Origin: Candidatus Saccharimonadota bacterium
GTDB lineage: Bacteria; Patescibacteriota; Saccharimonadia; Saccharimonadales; Saccharimonadaceae
DNA length: 64,000 bases
Reading direction: 5' to 3'
Assembly: GCA_017510445.1 (NCBI GenBank)
Contig: JAFWNF010000005.1
Span: 124,001-188,000 of the forward strand
In this document: positions 58,033 through 64,000 of the stretch, one piece after another
Position numbering within the stretch: position 1 is the stretch's first letter
Layout of the letters: each line of letters begins with the position of its first letter
Notes under the pieces: model-generated
Told to the model about the DNA's origin: nothing
Seen by the model: the letters and a program-made list of their open reading frames with translations, nothing else
The model's database searches: none
Program-made: the position numbers and the translations under genes

Positions 58033-58102
58033 TAACTACTCAGAAGAAATGCCGGTCTAGCCCGCTTGTGTCTATTCTAGCACAAAAGTCAGAAAAAAGC
58101 AA
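58033..58102 (-). ncRNA. Candidate small RNA
   Basis: Minus-strand TTGCTT (58097-58102), 17 bp, TGC-TAGAAT (58074-58079) would start near 58067 and run to the 58008-58032 terminator, about 58 nt. There is no ORF of use. Its spacer end (TTTTGTGC) is like that of the promoters at 34314 and 38928. Only the signals support it. Confidence 0.35.
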
Positions 58103-58137
58103 TAGTAAAATCAGGTTTTTCAGGGGTAGTTTTGGGT

Positions 58138-58166
58138 TTCAGTATGTGCACAGTGCACATACTGAA
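58138..58166. repeat. Perfect 29-bp palindrome
   Basis: Arms TTCAGTATGTGCAC and GTGCACATACTGAA around a single A. No T-run on either side, so it is not an intrinsic terminator. It may be an operator for a dimeric regulator or the tip of a structured RNA. Confidence 0.85.
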
Positions 58167-58182
58167 GAAATATATTATCCAA

Positions 58183-58210
58183 AAAAAATAGACCCTTCGG
58201 GCTATTTTTT
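58183..58210. terminator. Bidirectional terminator
   Basis: AAAAAATAG-CCC-TTC-GGG-CTATTTTTT (one mismatch). It lies downstream, on the minus strand, of the structured stretch 58219-58346. Confidence 0.8.
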
Positions 58211-58218
58211 AGAATTTT

Positions 58219-58346
58219 TGGTGGGGGCGGTTGGGTCGGAAGCTTCGCTTCCTAAACATTTTCTGCACTTCTTCGGAAAATTTTGCAAGCAAATTTTCAC
58301 TCAGAAGCTTGAAAATGGCGCACTTGGTTCTCACCCAACTATCAAA
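58219..58346 (-). repeat. Duplicated tRNA 3' end and hairpin-rich stretch
   Basis: 58219-58236 repeats exactly the last 18 nt, CCA included, of the tRNA at 58384-58459. From there to 58346 are the hairpins GGAAGC/GCTTCC and GAAAATTTTGC/GCAAATTTTC, enclosed by ACCCAAC/GTTGGGT. No gene was found. It is either an integration scar or part of a structured RNA downstream of the tRNA. Confidence 0.65.
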
Positions 58347-58383
58347 ATAGAAAGAAGGCGACCAAAAAGTCACCTTCTTTCTA
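58347..58383 (-). terminator. Terminator of tRNA-Ile2
   Basis: AGAAAGAAGG-GAC paired with GTC-CCTTCTTTCT around a 6-nt loop, immediately after the tRNA. Confidence 0.85.
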
Positions 58384-58459
58384 TGGTGGGGGCGGTTGGG
58401 TTCGAACCAACGACCAATCGGTTATGAGCCGACTGCTCTAACCCCTGAGCTACGCCCCC
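58384..58459 (-). tRNA. tRNA with CAT anticodon, probably tRNA-Ile2
   Basis: Acceptor GGGGGCG/CGCCCCC, anticodon loop CTCATAA, variable region TTGGTCG and T-loop TTCGAAC, encoded CCA. The body resembles bacterial tRNA-Ile(k2C-AU) more than elongator Met; with tilS present, lysidine modification is expected. Met is the alternative. Confidence 0.85.
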
Positions 58460-58479
58460 ACTCTGGTTATTATAGCATA

Positions 58480-59427
58480 TCAGGAGAGAGTGACGAATAA
58501 AATTGTCATTACGGACGGCATTGTCACTACCGACATCAACGTCGAGATGACGACAATTTGACTAGCTTCGGCGACATCACCGCCATATTTCTCGGCAAAA
58601 AGGCTAAGAGAAGTGGCGGTCGGGAGAGCTTGGATAAGAGTACAGATTAAAACGACTTCGTCTGGGAATCTAAAAAGGATTTTTGTTACAAAAAAAGTAA
58701 TCACGGGAGCGAAGATAAGTTGAATGGCGGCAACAATAAAGAGACGCCATTTTTTTATTAATTTTTTAAGATCTGCAGTGGAAAGCATGTAACCGACACA
58801 AAGAAGAGAAATTGGAGTAGTCGCACCTGAAATGTATTTTATGGCGTCGTGAAGAATAGGAACTTCTGTGCTGATGTTAACGCGCCCAATGAAGAAGATC
58901 ATACCTAAGATGACGGCAATGATGTTAGGGTTAATAATTGTTTTTAAGATGAATTTTGGAGTGATTTTTCGCTCAAAAAGCCAGACGCCGTAGGAAAAGA
59001 GGGCTAGGTTAAAAGCGATAATGAAGCCACAATAAGGCACGATTCCCCGTTCGCCGAAAGCCATACTGATTAGAGGATAACCGAGAAAAGTGGCGTTATT
59101 AAAGGCGAAGGAAAACTGAGCTTCGTAAGTTAATTCGCCTGGAAAGAATTTTTTATTATAAACGAGTTTTGCGGCGATGATGACGAGGAGCATAGTAACG
59201 ACTCCGCCAACTAGGCCCATAAAAAACAAGCTGGAAAATTCTTCTGAAAATTCGCCTGGGAAGGCGTTAAAAAGTGAGGCTGGCATGAAAACCATGAGGA
59301 GGAGATTGACAAATTTTTTGTTGGTGGATTTATCGATCCATTTGATTTTGCCGAGGAAAAATCCAAAAGCAATAATAACAACAATAACGATAAGACTTGT
59401 ATAAAATCTGTTGAAATCAATGTTCAT
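58480..59427 (-). CDS. AEC-family (auxin efflux carrier-like) transporter
   Basis: 315 aa, about ten transmembrane segments in two five-helix halves: LLLMVFMPASLFNAF, FNNATFLGYPLI (a typical AEC N-x-x-x-x-G-x-P), TPISLLCVGYMLS and LICTLIQALPTATSLSLFAEKYGG. Family members export organic acids or other small anions; the substrate is not clear. TGG-TAAAAT (59434-59439) ends 6 nt before the ATG: leaderless. Confidence 0.9.
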   Translation of the reverse strand: MNIDFNRFYTSLIVIVVIIAFGFFLGKIKWIDKSTNKKFVNLLLMVFMPASLFNAFPGEFSEEFSSLFFMGLVGGVVTMLLVIIAAKLVYNKKFFPGELTYEAQFSFAFNNATFLGYPLISMAFGERGIVPYCGFIIAFNLALFSYGVWLFERKITPKFILKTIINPNIIAVILGMIFFIGRVNISTEVPILHDAIKYISGATTPISLLCVGYMLSTADLKKLIKKWRLFIVAAIQLIFAPVITFFVTKILFRFPDEVVLICTLIQALPTATSLSLFAEKYGGDVAEASQIVVISTLMSVVTMPSVMTILFVTLS

Positions 59428-59446
59428 ATGCTTATTTTACCATAAA

Positions 59447-59471
59447 AATAAACCCCGAATGGGGTTTATTT
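59447..59471. terminator. Bidirectional terminator
   Basis: AATAAACCCC-GAAT-GGGGTTTATT with A/T flanks, downstream of the 67-aa gene on the minus strand. Confidence 0.85.
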
Positions 59472-59491
59472 CTCAATAATCTGTTAGCAAA

Positions 59492-59695
59492 TTATTTCTT
59501 TTTGAGTGTCAAGAAACCATTGCGTGGGTTTTCGACAACAACACGATCGGCTGGAAGGTCACAAGGAGTTCCTTTACCACCTTTTTCGTCTTTTGTGAAG
59601 AAATAAATTGTTTGTGGCTTGCCACCGCGAAGGGTAACTTCAGATTTGTGAAGATAATATTTTACACCTTTGCCGTTGGTATGTTCGTAAGCCAT
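59492..59695 (-). CDS. Small conserved-looking protein, 67 aa
   Basis: MAYEHTNGKGVKYYLHKSE then VTLRGGKPQTIYFFTK and NPRNGFLTLKKK. The composition and the aromatic YYLHK/IYFF blocks are like a short protein I recall as frequent in Saccharibacteria, of unknown function; treat that as recollection, not search. Compact, Lys-rich, no signal. AAAGGAGG Shine-Dalgarno and a terminator show a monocistronic, probably well-expressed gene. Confidence 0.75.
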   Translation of the reverse strand: MAYEHTNGKGVKYYLHKSEVTLRGGKPQTIYFFTKDEKGGKGTPCDLPADRVVVENPRNGFLTLKKK

Positions 59696-59779
59696 TTAGC
59701 CTCCTTTAGATTAATGATAATCTTATCTTATGACCCTTGTCGATTGATGTCAAGAGAAAAAACAGAGATTTTTTGATAA

Positions 59780-60469
59780 TTATAAGAATAACAGGGATAG
59801 ACGAATGATAATCCAGATGATGAAACGGATAAAAATTACAACAATCAAAATGAGACATATTAAAATCATAAAACCCGAGAAAGTTGGTGCCCAGATGCGT
59901 GATGAGAATTCTCGTCGGTAGAGTTCGGTCGAAGGGACGTCGGCTGTAATTTTCGAAAATAGATTTTCTGAAGACGGATATTTGTTGATTTCGCCGGTCA
60001 TACAATCGATATAGCTTTGGTCGCTCCAAGTCCAACCATTTGCGATAGCTTGGGGTTTACAGATGTTCATTGCTTCAGCAAAAATGTTACCGTAAGGGTT
60101 AGAATCTCCAGTTAGGTTCGCTTGAGCTTCTTCTATGGCCTGATTAGCGGCGCGATTATAGGACTCTTTAAGATAAAATGGTCCTGTCCCAAAAGAAACC
60201 TTTAAACTACCATTTTCTTCAACAATATTAATAACGATATTATTTCGAACAAACGCTGAAAGTTCTTCGAGCGAGGCGGATATTTCTTCGATATTACCAA
60301 GCTTATCTGCTTCATCAACCTTTTTTCTGAGTTCAGTCATTTTGATGTGATCGAAGCGCATAAGAGTGGCCGTCAAAAATAAAAGCGGAATTAGAATTAA
60401 AATTAATTGCCAGGTGTGGAGACGGCGGAATTTAATTTTTTTGAGATGCGATTTGAATTTGCCACCCAT
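59780..60469 (-). CDS. Two-pass membrane protein of unknown function
   Basis: 229 aa. A basic N-terminus, helix 1 (about 21-37), a helical then globular extracytoplasmic domain (about 45-195; EEISASLEELSAFV, IVINIVEENGSLKVSFGTGPFYL, CKPQAIANGWTWSDQSYIDCMTGEI with two Cys), and a hydrophobic C-terminal end (about 200-229). No family recognised. TGA-TATAAT overlaps the divergent Mur-ligase promoter and is 10 nt from the ATG. Confidence 0.65.
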   Translation of the reverse strand: MGGKFKSHLKKIKFRRLHTWQLILILIPLLFLTATLMRFDHIKMTELRKKVDEADKLGNIEEISASLEELSAFVRNNIVINIVEENGSLKVSFGTGPFYLKESYNRAANQAIEEAQANLTGDSNPYGNIFAEAMNICKPQAIANGWTWSDQSYIDCMTGEINKYPSSENLFSKITADVPSTELYRREFSSRIWAPTFSGFMILICLILIVVIFIRFIIWIIIRLSLLFL

Positions 60470-60487
60470 AACTTGTATAATTATATC

Positions 60488-61726
60488 ATGAAAGTTTATA
60501 TTTCTGGTATTTCAGGAACAGCGATGGGAGCTTTAGCTCTATTTATAAAACAAGCAGGATTCGAAGTCTCTGGCTCTGATATGCGACCTGGAGCGATTAC
60601 CCCGGCGCTAAAAAAGGCAGGTATTGATGTTTTCATTGGCGAACAAGATGGCTCGTTTCTCCAGAAAAAATTTGATGCTGGTGAAGTTGAATGGTTTTTG
60701 TATACTTCTGCACTTCGTGACGACCACAAAGAGCTTGTCCTGGCAAAAAAACTAGGACTAAAAATATCAAAGCGTGATGAGATGATTAATTTAGTCCTTC
60801 GAGAAACTGGAATGAAAATGGTAGGAGTTGCAGGGACACATGGCAAATCAACCACGACCGCGATGATTATTTGGGCTTGTCTTAAGCTTGGCGTGCCAAT
60901 TTCTTGGCTTGAAGGGACTACGCTAGGATTTGCTCCTGCTGGTAATTTCGATAAAAAGTCTAGGTTTTTGATCTATGAGGCAGATGAGTTTGATCGAAAT
61001 TTTTTGCATTTTCACCCATGGTTAGCGGTTATTACTGTAGTAGATTATGACCACAAAGAGATTTATCCGACAAAAGAAAACTACGACGAAGCGTTTGAAC
61101 AATTTCGACGACAGAGCGAAAATGTTGTCGAAAATGTAAGTTCTGAAAATCTTTTTAGTTTAGCTGGATTGGTTAGAAAAAAGGATGCTGCTTTGGCATT
61201 AGAGGCTGTGAAGAAAATTCAGGCTGAAGTGGGAATAGAAAACTCGGAAGAGAAAATTATTGACGTTTTAAACCAATTCCCTGGTGCTGGTCGCCGTTTC
61301 GAGAGAGTTGGGGAAAATGTATATTCTGATTATGCACATCTACCTGAGGAAATTAAGGCAACAATGGATATTGCGAAAGAAGAAATTGAGCGACTGGGCT
61401 TAAAAGGATTGGTTGTTTTATATGAACCGTTACAGAATAGAAGACAGTATAATATTCGTGATCAATACGGCGATTGTTTTTTGGAGGCTGCCAAATTGTT
61501 TTGGCTACCGTCTTTTTTGCTTCGTGAAGAACCAGGCCAAAGGGTAATCCCGCCAGCCGAGTTGATTGAATATATGGATAATAAAGAAATTGCCGAACCA
61601 GCAGAAATGAATAATGAGTTAGTTGAAAAAGTTAAAAAATATCAAGAAGAAGGATACTTAATTTTACTCATGTCGGGTGGTGATGCGGACGTTTGGCTTA
61701 GAAAATCATTCGGCAGGGATGCCTAG
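60488..61726 (+). CDS. Mur ligase (MurC/Mpl-like)
   Basis: ATP-dependent ligase adding L-Ala (MurC) or a peptide (Mpl) to UDP-MurNAc. N-terminal Rossmann motif ISGISGTAMGALALF and SGSDMRPG; P-loop GVAGTHGKSTTTAMI (about 118-132); YEADEFDRNFLHF and VVDYDHKEIYPT; C-terminal QFPGAGRRFERVGENVYSDYAHLPEEI. 412 aa, a little shorter than usual MurC. TATAAT (60476-60481) ends 6 nt before the ATG at 60488; the longer frame from 60407 is rejected. The stop overlaps the convergent gene. Confidence 0.87.
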   Translation: MKVYISGISGTAMGALALFIKQAGFEVSGSDMRPGAITPALKKAGIDVFIGEQDGSFLQKKFDAGEVEWFLYTSALRDDHKELVLAKKLGLKISKRDEMINLVLRETGMKMVGVAGTHGKSTTTAMIIWACLKLGVPISWLEGTTLGFAPAGNFDKKSRFLIYEADEFDRNFLHFHPWLAVITVVDYDHKEIYPTKENYDEAFEQFRRQSENVVENVSSENLFSLAGLVRKKDAALALEAVKKIQAEVGIENSEEKIIDVLNQFPGAGRRFERVGENVYSDYAHLPEEIKATMDIAKEEIERLGLKGLVVLYEPLQNRRQYNIRDQYGDCFLEAAKLFWLPSFLLREEPGQRVIPPAELIEYMDNKEIAEPAEMNNELVEKVKKYQEEGYLILLMSGGDADVWLRKSFGRDA

Positions 61727-62044
61727 GGCATCGTCGGAAATTGACGTCGGAGAATATGGATCAGGAATTGCTTCAAGATTTTTTTGAAGCTCTTCTAGTT
61801 CGAGGAGATATTCATCAAATTCTTCTTCCGAAATATCGCCTTTTTCGTCTGAAAATTTATAATTATTTTCCGGCTTTGTTCTGCTCTCGATTTCTTCTTT
61901 GTCCGGCAAAAAACCTGGTCTAGAGCGATCGATATAAATGTCTCCAGAATTATGGTAGACGATAAGACTTGCTGTCGTCGTGGCAACTGCAATGATTGTT
62001 GCTGAAACACCTAGAATAACTAAGTTTTTACCGCCCTTCGTCAT
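61706..62044 (-). CDS. Small single-pass protein with acidic tail
   Basis: 112 aa. One transmembrane segment (about 7-29), then a Glu-rich stretch (SDEKGDISEEEFDEYLLELEEL) and a Pro/Ser end. No family recognised. It overlaps the upstream gene by 4 nt (ATGA), so the two are an operon and probably act together at the membrane; the 3' end overlaps the Mur ligase by 21 nt. Confidence 0.62.
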   Translation of the reverse strand: MTKGGKNLVILGVSATIIAVATTTASLIVYHNSGDIYIDRSRPGFLPDKEEIESRTKPENNYKFSDEKGDISEEEFDEYLLELEELQKNLEAIPDPYSPTSISDDALGIPAE

Positions 62045-62547
62045 AGTGATTCCTTCAGTGTCTCAACATATGTTTTTTGTTTGTCGATAATCTGACTCAT
62101 CTTTTTAGTATCAAGGTTCACATATTCACGATCGGTGCGAACAATCTCGAGCGCCGAATAAAACTCTTTCGGATTATCTTCACAATTTATACTCAGAAGT
62201 TTTTCCATTGACCGACTATATGTCACAAAGTCAGCTTTAAACTCGCTATAAGTTTCAGCAAAATCTTCTTGGTTTTTTATGAGTAGATCGCTGGTCTGAT
62301 CATTTTTCAAAAGTCTTGAATTCATTGGAATAATAAAGCTACCAAGCATTTCGTCATAGATAGAAGGAAGATAGTCGGTACGAGCTGATGTGTCTGCTCT
62401 TTGAATTCCCTTTAATGTTTCACGAATCCTTTTGCAGTTTTTAACAACAGCTTTTTGTTGTGTTTCTGAGATTGCAAAAACATTGACACTGGAAAATAGC
62501 ACTAATAGTAGTGCGATGAAAAAATAACTTCTTTTCATCTTTAACAT
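62041..62547 (-). CDS. Secreted helical protein of unknown function
   Basis: 168 aa. Signal peptide (MKRSYFFIALLLVLFSSVNVFA, about 4-25), then an all-helical domain with two Cys (KNCKRI, INCEDN) and a coiled-coil C-terminus. Not recognised. TGC-TATAAT (62554-62559) ends 6 nt before the ATG at 62547, so MLKMKRSYF rather than the inner Met is the probable start. Two-gene operon with the 112-aa protein. Confidence 0.65.
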   Translation of the reverse strand: MLKMKRSYFFIALLLVLFSSVNVFAISETQQKAVVKNCKRIRETLKGIQRADTSARTDYLPSIYDEMLGSFIIPMNSRLLKNDQTSDLLIKNQEDFAETYSEFKADFVTYSRSMEKLLSINCEDNPKEFYSALEIVRTDREYVNLDTKKMSQIIDKQKTYVETLKESL

Positions 62548-62579
62548 GAAATAATTATAGCATATGATAAAATTGAAGA

Positions 62580-63056
62580 ATGGAAAAGAAAGAAAAAAAA
62601 TCAGGAGTAAAAAAATTCGGCGGATTTTTTATCCTGGGCGTTATTACTACTTTAATCGAACTAGTTTTTTATACAATTTCAGCTAGGATAATTAATAATA
62701 ACGACATTCTTTGGATTTCTGCATTAATTGGTGGATTAATCGGCACGGTTTTTGCGTTTATTCTGAATAGCCGGTTGATTTGGAAAAATTCAAAAGTAGC
62801 AAAACGAGAAATAATTATTTTCTTTGTCTATAATATTGGCAAGACCTTCACGTTAAAAACATTTTTTACATGGGTTTTCGGCTTTTTAAAACCAGTCTAT
62901 GAGTTCGCTTTTTCATTTTCTTCGAATATCGGTCTTCCGTTTGATTATGAATTTATTGAAAGTACTGGTGTTTTTGCCTTTACAGCATTAGTTTGTATGA
63001 TGATCACATACTTTACCTATGATCGCATTGTTTTTAAGAATAAAAAAGATGATTAA
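62580..63056 (+). CDS. GtrA-like membrane protein
   Basis: 158 aa, four transmembrane segments, GVITTLIELVFYTISARI and GGLIGTVFAFILNSRLIWKN (the GtrA N-x-x-W/F-x-F pattern). GtrA proteins flip or hold polyprenyl-linked glucose during surface glycosylation. With the O-antigen-ligase-like gene next to it this marks a cell-surface glycan locus. TGA-TAAAAT (62568-62573) ends 6 nt before the ATG. It overlaps the convergent gene by 4 nt. Confidence 0.9.
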   Translation: MEKKEKKSGVKKFGGFFILGVITTLIELVFYTISARIINNNDILWISALIGGLIGTVFAFILNSRLIWKNSKVAKREIIIFFVYNIGKTFTLKTFFTWVFGFLKPVYEFAFSFSSNIGLPFDYEFIESTGVFAFTALVCMMITYFTYDRIVFKNKKDD

Positions 63057-64000
63057 GATTTTTTATTTGCGCTAATAGAAGCAAGCAGTGGAATAATTAA
63101 ATAAATATGTAGGGCATTTGGTAAACCGGAAGAGAAAACTACGCTCACGCCAAAACTTAGAATGATAGAGTATAAAAGAACGCTTTCTTTTTTGTCTTTT
63201 ATGTTTTTAATTAGGAAAAGAATTATCGCACAAACTAACAAAAAACCAATAATCCCAAACTCTAATAATATTTCAACGTATTCGTTTTGGATGATTTTTT
63301 TAGGCGAAGTAAGAGTCCCTTCATTAATGCCTTCTTTTTCCAAAAACTCATTCGTATAAAAGCCTTCTATATAAGCTTGGTTAACTGACGATCCAGCACT
63401 TCCTATGCCAACACCAAAAATGGCGATCAATGGATTCGACGACCACAGTTTTAATGATGCGATAGTCAAAGTCATTCTCTCGTTAGTCGATGCTTCTATA
63501 TAGCCATCGTGGATAGAAGAAATTTCATCTGTCTCAGGATTGTCCTTTTTTTCTTCTTTTTCTACAGGAAGATCAATGATACCGAGAGAAAGTTGATTAA
63601 GCGATTTTCTGATACCGGAATAAAATGTATCGTTCGTATAAGACAATTCCGAGAAAATACCCTGCGCTAGAACCGCAAGGATAAATGATACAAAAACAGT
63701 TAGCACCGAGAACAAGATTCGTTTTACTTTAATTCTTTCTTTTATGATGAGCCATAAAGCCATAAATAGATACGCTAAACAAAAGGCATAGATTGCGCCA
63801 CGTGAAAGCGTCAGAAATAGAGTGCTGACAACAACTACTGCGAAAAATGTGCTAAGTTTTTTTGAAAAAATGGGTGTAGAAGAAAAATATTGATAAAGAA
63901 GAATAAATGCTGGTATAAGTAAAAGGTTGCCCATGTATTGTGGTTCCGCAGTAAAGCCGTTCGGATGCGGAAAACCGAAGGTGATAGTCTTGCAACCGTC
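63053..64000 (-). CDS. O-antigen ligase/polymerase-like protein, N-terminus beyond window
   Basis: The frame is open to the right edge (315 codons visible); an internal Met at 63934 is not the start, because GFPHPNGFTAEPQYMGN, the family signature (G-x-x-x-x-P-N-x-x-A), extends over it. Several transmembrane segments follow, with an extracytoplasmic loop LSRGAIYAF...and FGVGIGSAGS...NEYVEILLEFGIIG, typical Wzy_C/WaaL motifs. It ligates or polymerises lipid-linked glycans; the acceptor is unknown. Confidence 0.85.
   Translation of the reverse strand, partial: DGCKTITFGFPHPNGFTAEPQYMGNLLLIPAFILLYQYFSSTPIFSKKLSTFFAVVVVSTLFLTLSRGAIYAFCLAYLFMALWLIIKERIKVKRILFSVLTVFVSFILAVLAQGIFSELSYTNDTFYSGIRKSLNQLSLGIIDLPVEKEEKKDNPETDEISSIHDGYIEASTNERMTLTIASLKLWSSNPLIAIFGVGIGSAGSSVNQAYIEGFYTNEFLEKEGINEGTLTSPKKIIQNEYVEILLEFGIIGFLLVCAIILFLIKNIKDKKESVLLYSIILSFGVSVVFSSGLPNALHIYLIIPLLASISANKKS

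Noticed and set aside
58068-58427. Plus-strand 119-aa ORF ending VGAVGFEPTTNRL
   Set aside because: The end is the reverse reading of the tRNA at 58384-58459 and the rest crosses terminators and the palindrome; no start signal.
59706-60035. Minus-strand 109-aa ORF
   Set aside because: Shadow frame of the 229-aa membrane protein, with no start signals.
1-64000. UGA recoded as glycine (SR1/Gracilibacteria code)
   Set aside because: Recognisable proteins such as TsaE end at TGA at the expected length, and no conserved frame needs TGA read through.
1-64000. CRISPR array, prophage or intact IS element
   Set aside because: No spaced direct repeats, phage structural genes or transposase frames were found on either strand.

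Overview
ORGANISM. The window (about 39-40% GC, dense, both strands used) looks like a chromosome segment of a Patescibacteria/CPR bacterium, most likely Candidatus Saccharibacteria (TM7). Reasons: short forms of universal genes (HrcA about 243 aa, TsaB 110 aa), acetate kinase as the only central-metabolism enzyme, no biosynthetic genes in 64 kb, many very large surface proteins, a type IV pilin cluster, and UGA used as a stop (tsaE), which argues against the UGA-glycine lineages. The assignment is inference from content; no marker phylogeny was run.

LAYOUT. 1-6 kb: a MATCAP/DUF1704 metallopeptidase-like gene cut by the left edge, dnaJ, a coiled-coil protein, tsaE-tsaB, rny. 6-18 kb: a 1559-aa lipase-like surface protein, small membrane proteins, ackA with a methyltransferase, and a 1382-aa BspA/FISUMP-type surface protein. 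18-26 kb: hrcA-grpE, lepA, tilS, a PRC-barrel gene, and recA-Nudix-Nudix with recX. 26-34 kb: a wall-anchored surface protein behind a poly-G promoter, an AbrB-like protein, a lone pilin, ruvB, yebC, a PpiC/SurA-like chaperone and an OB-fold protein behind a structured RNA leader. 34-45 kb: aspS, membrane proteins, a DsbA-like protein, murJ, dnaK and an FAD oxidoreductase lacking the redox disulfide. 45-58 kb: pilin-like genes, lamin-tail and cutinase-VWA-PKD surface proteins, an FtsB-like protein. 58-64 kb: an AEC transporter, a MurC-like ligase, GtrA and an O-antigen-ligase-like protein running off the right edge. Eight tRNA genes are present (Pro, Asp, elongator Met, Ser, Gly, Arg, initiator Met, probable Ile2). 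No rRNA, CRISPR array, prophage or intact insertion sequence was seen.

HOW IT WORKS TOGETHER. Heat-shock control is classical HrcA/CIRCE: operators overlap the promoters of hrcA-grpE, dnaJ and dnaK, although the three loci are dispersed. Transcription starts show a strong rule: at least 18 protein genes carry an extended -10 box (TGn-TATAAT type) ending exactly 6 nt before the start codon and no Shine-Dalgarno, implying leaderless mRNA. A second class, including many surface-protein genes, has TTGACA-17-TATAAT promoters or long leaders and good Shine-Dalgarno sites. The rule corrects several start codons.

MOST INTERESTING. (1) 34089-34225: a promoter-linked RNA with a 19-bp closing helix, pseudoknot potential and an overlapping intrinsic terminator upstream of an OB-fold protein, a candidate undescribed riboswitch or attenuator. 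(2) 27003-27031: a 10-G tract filling the spacer between -35 and -10 of a surface-protein gene, the architecture of a phase-variable promoter. (3) The genome-scale leaderless -10 rule. (4) Two surface-displayed hydrolases (class 3 lipase-like; cutinase fused to VWA and PKD) that could act on host or partner envelopes. (5) Duplicated tRNA 3' ends and inverted-repeat elements next to tRNA genes.
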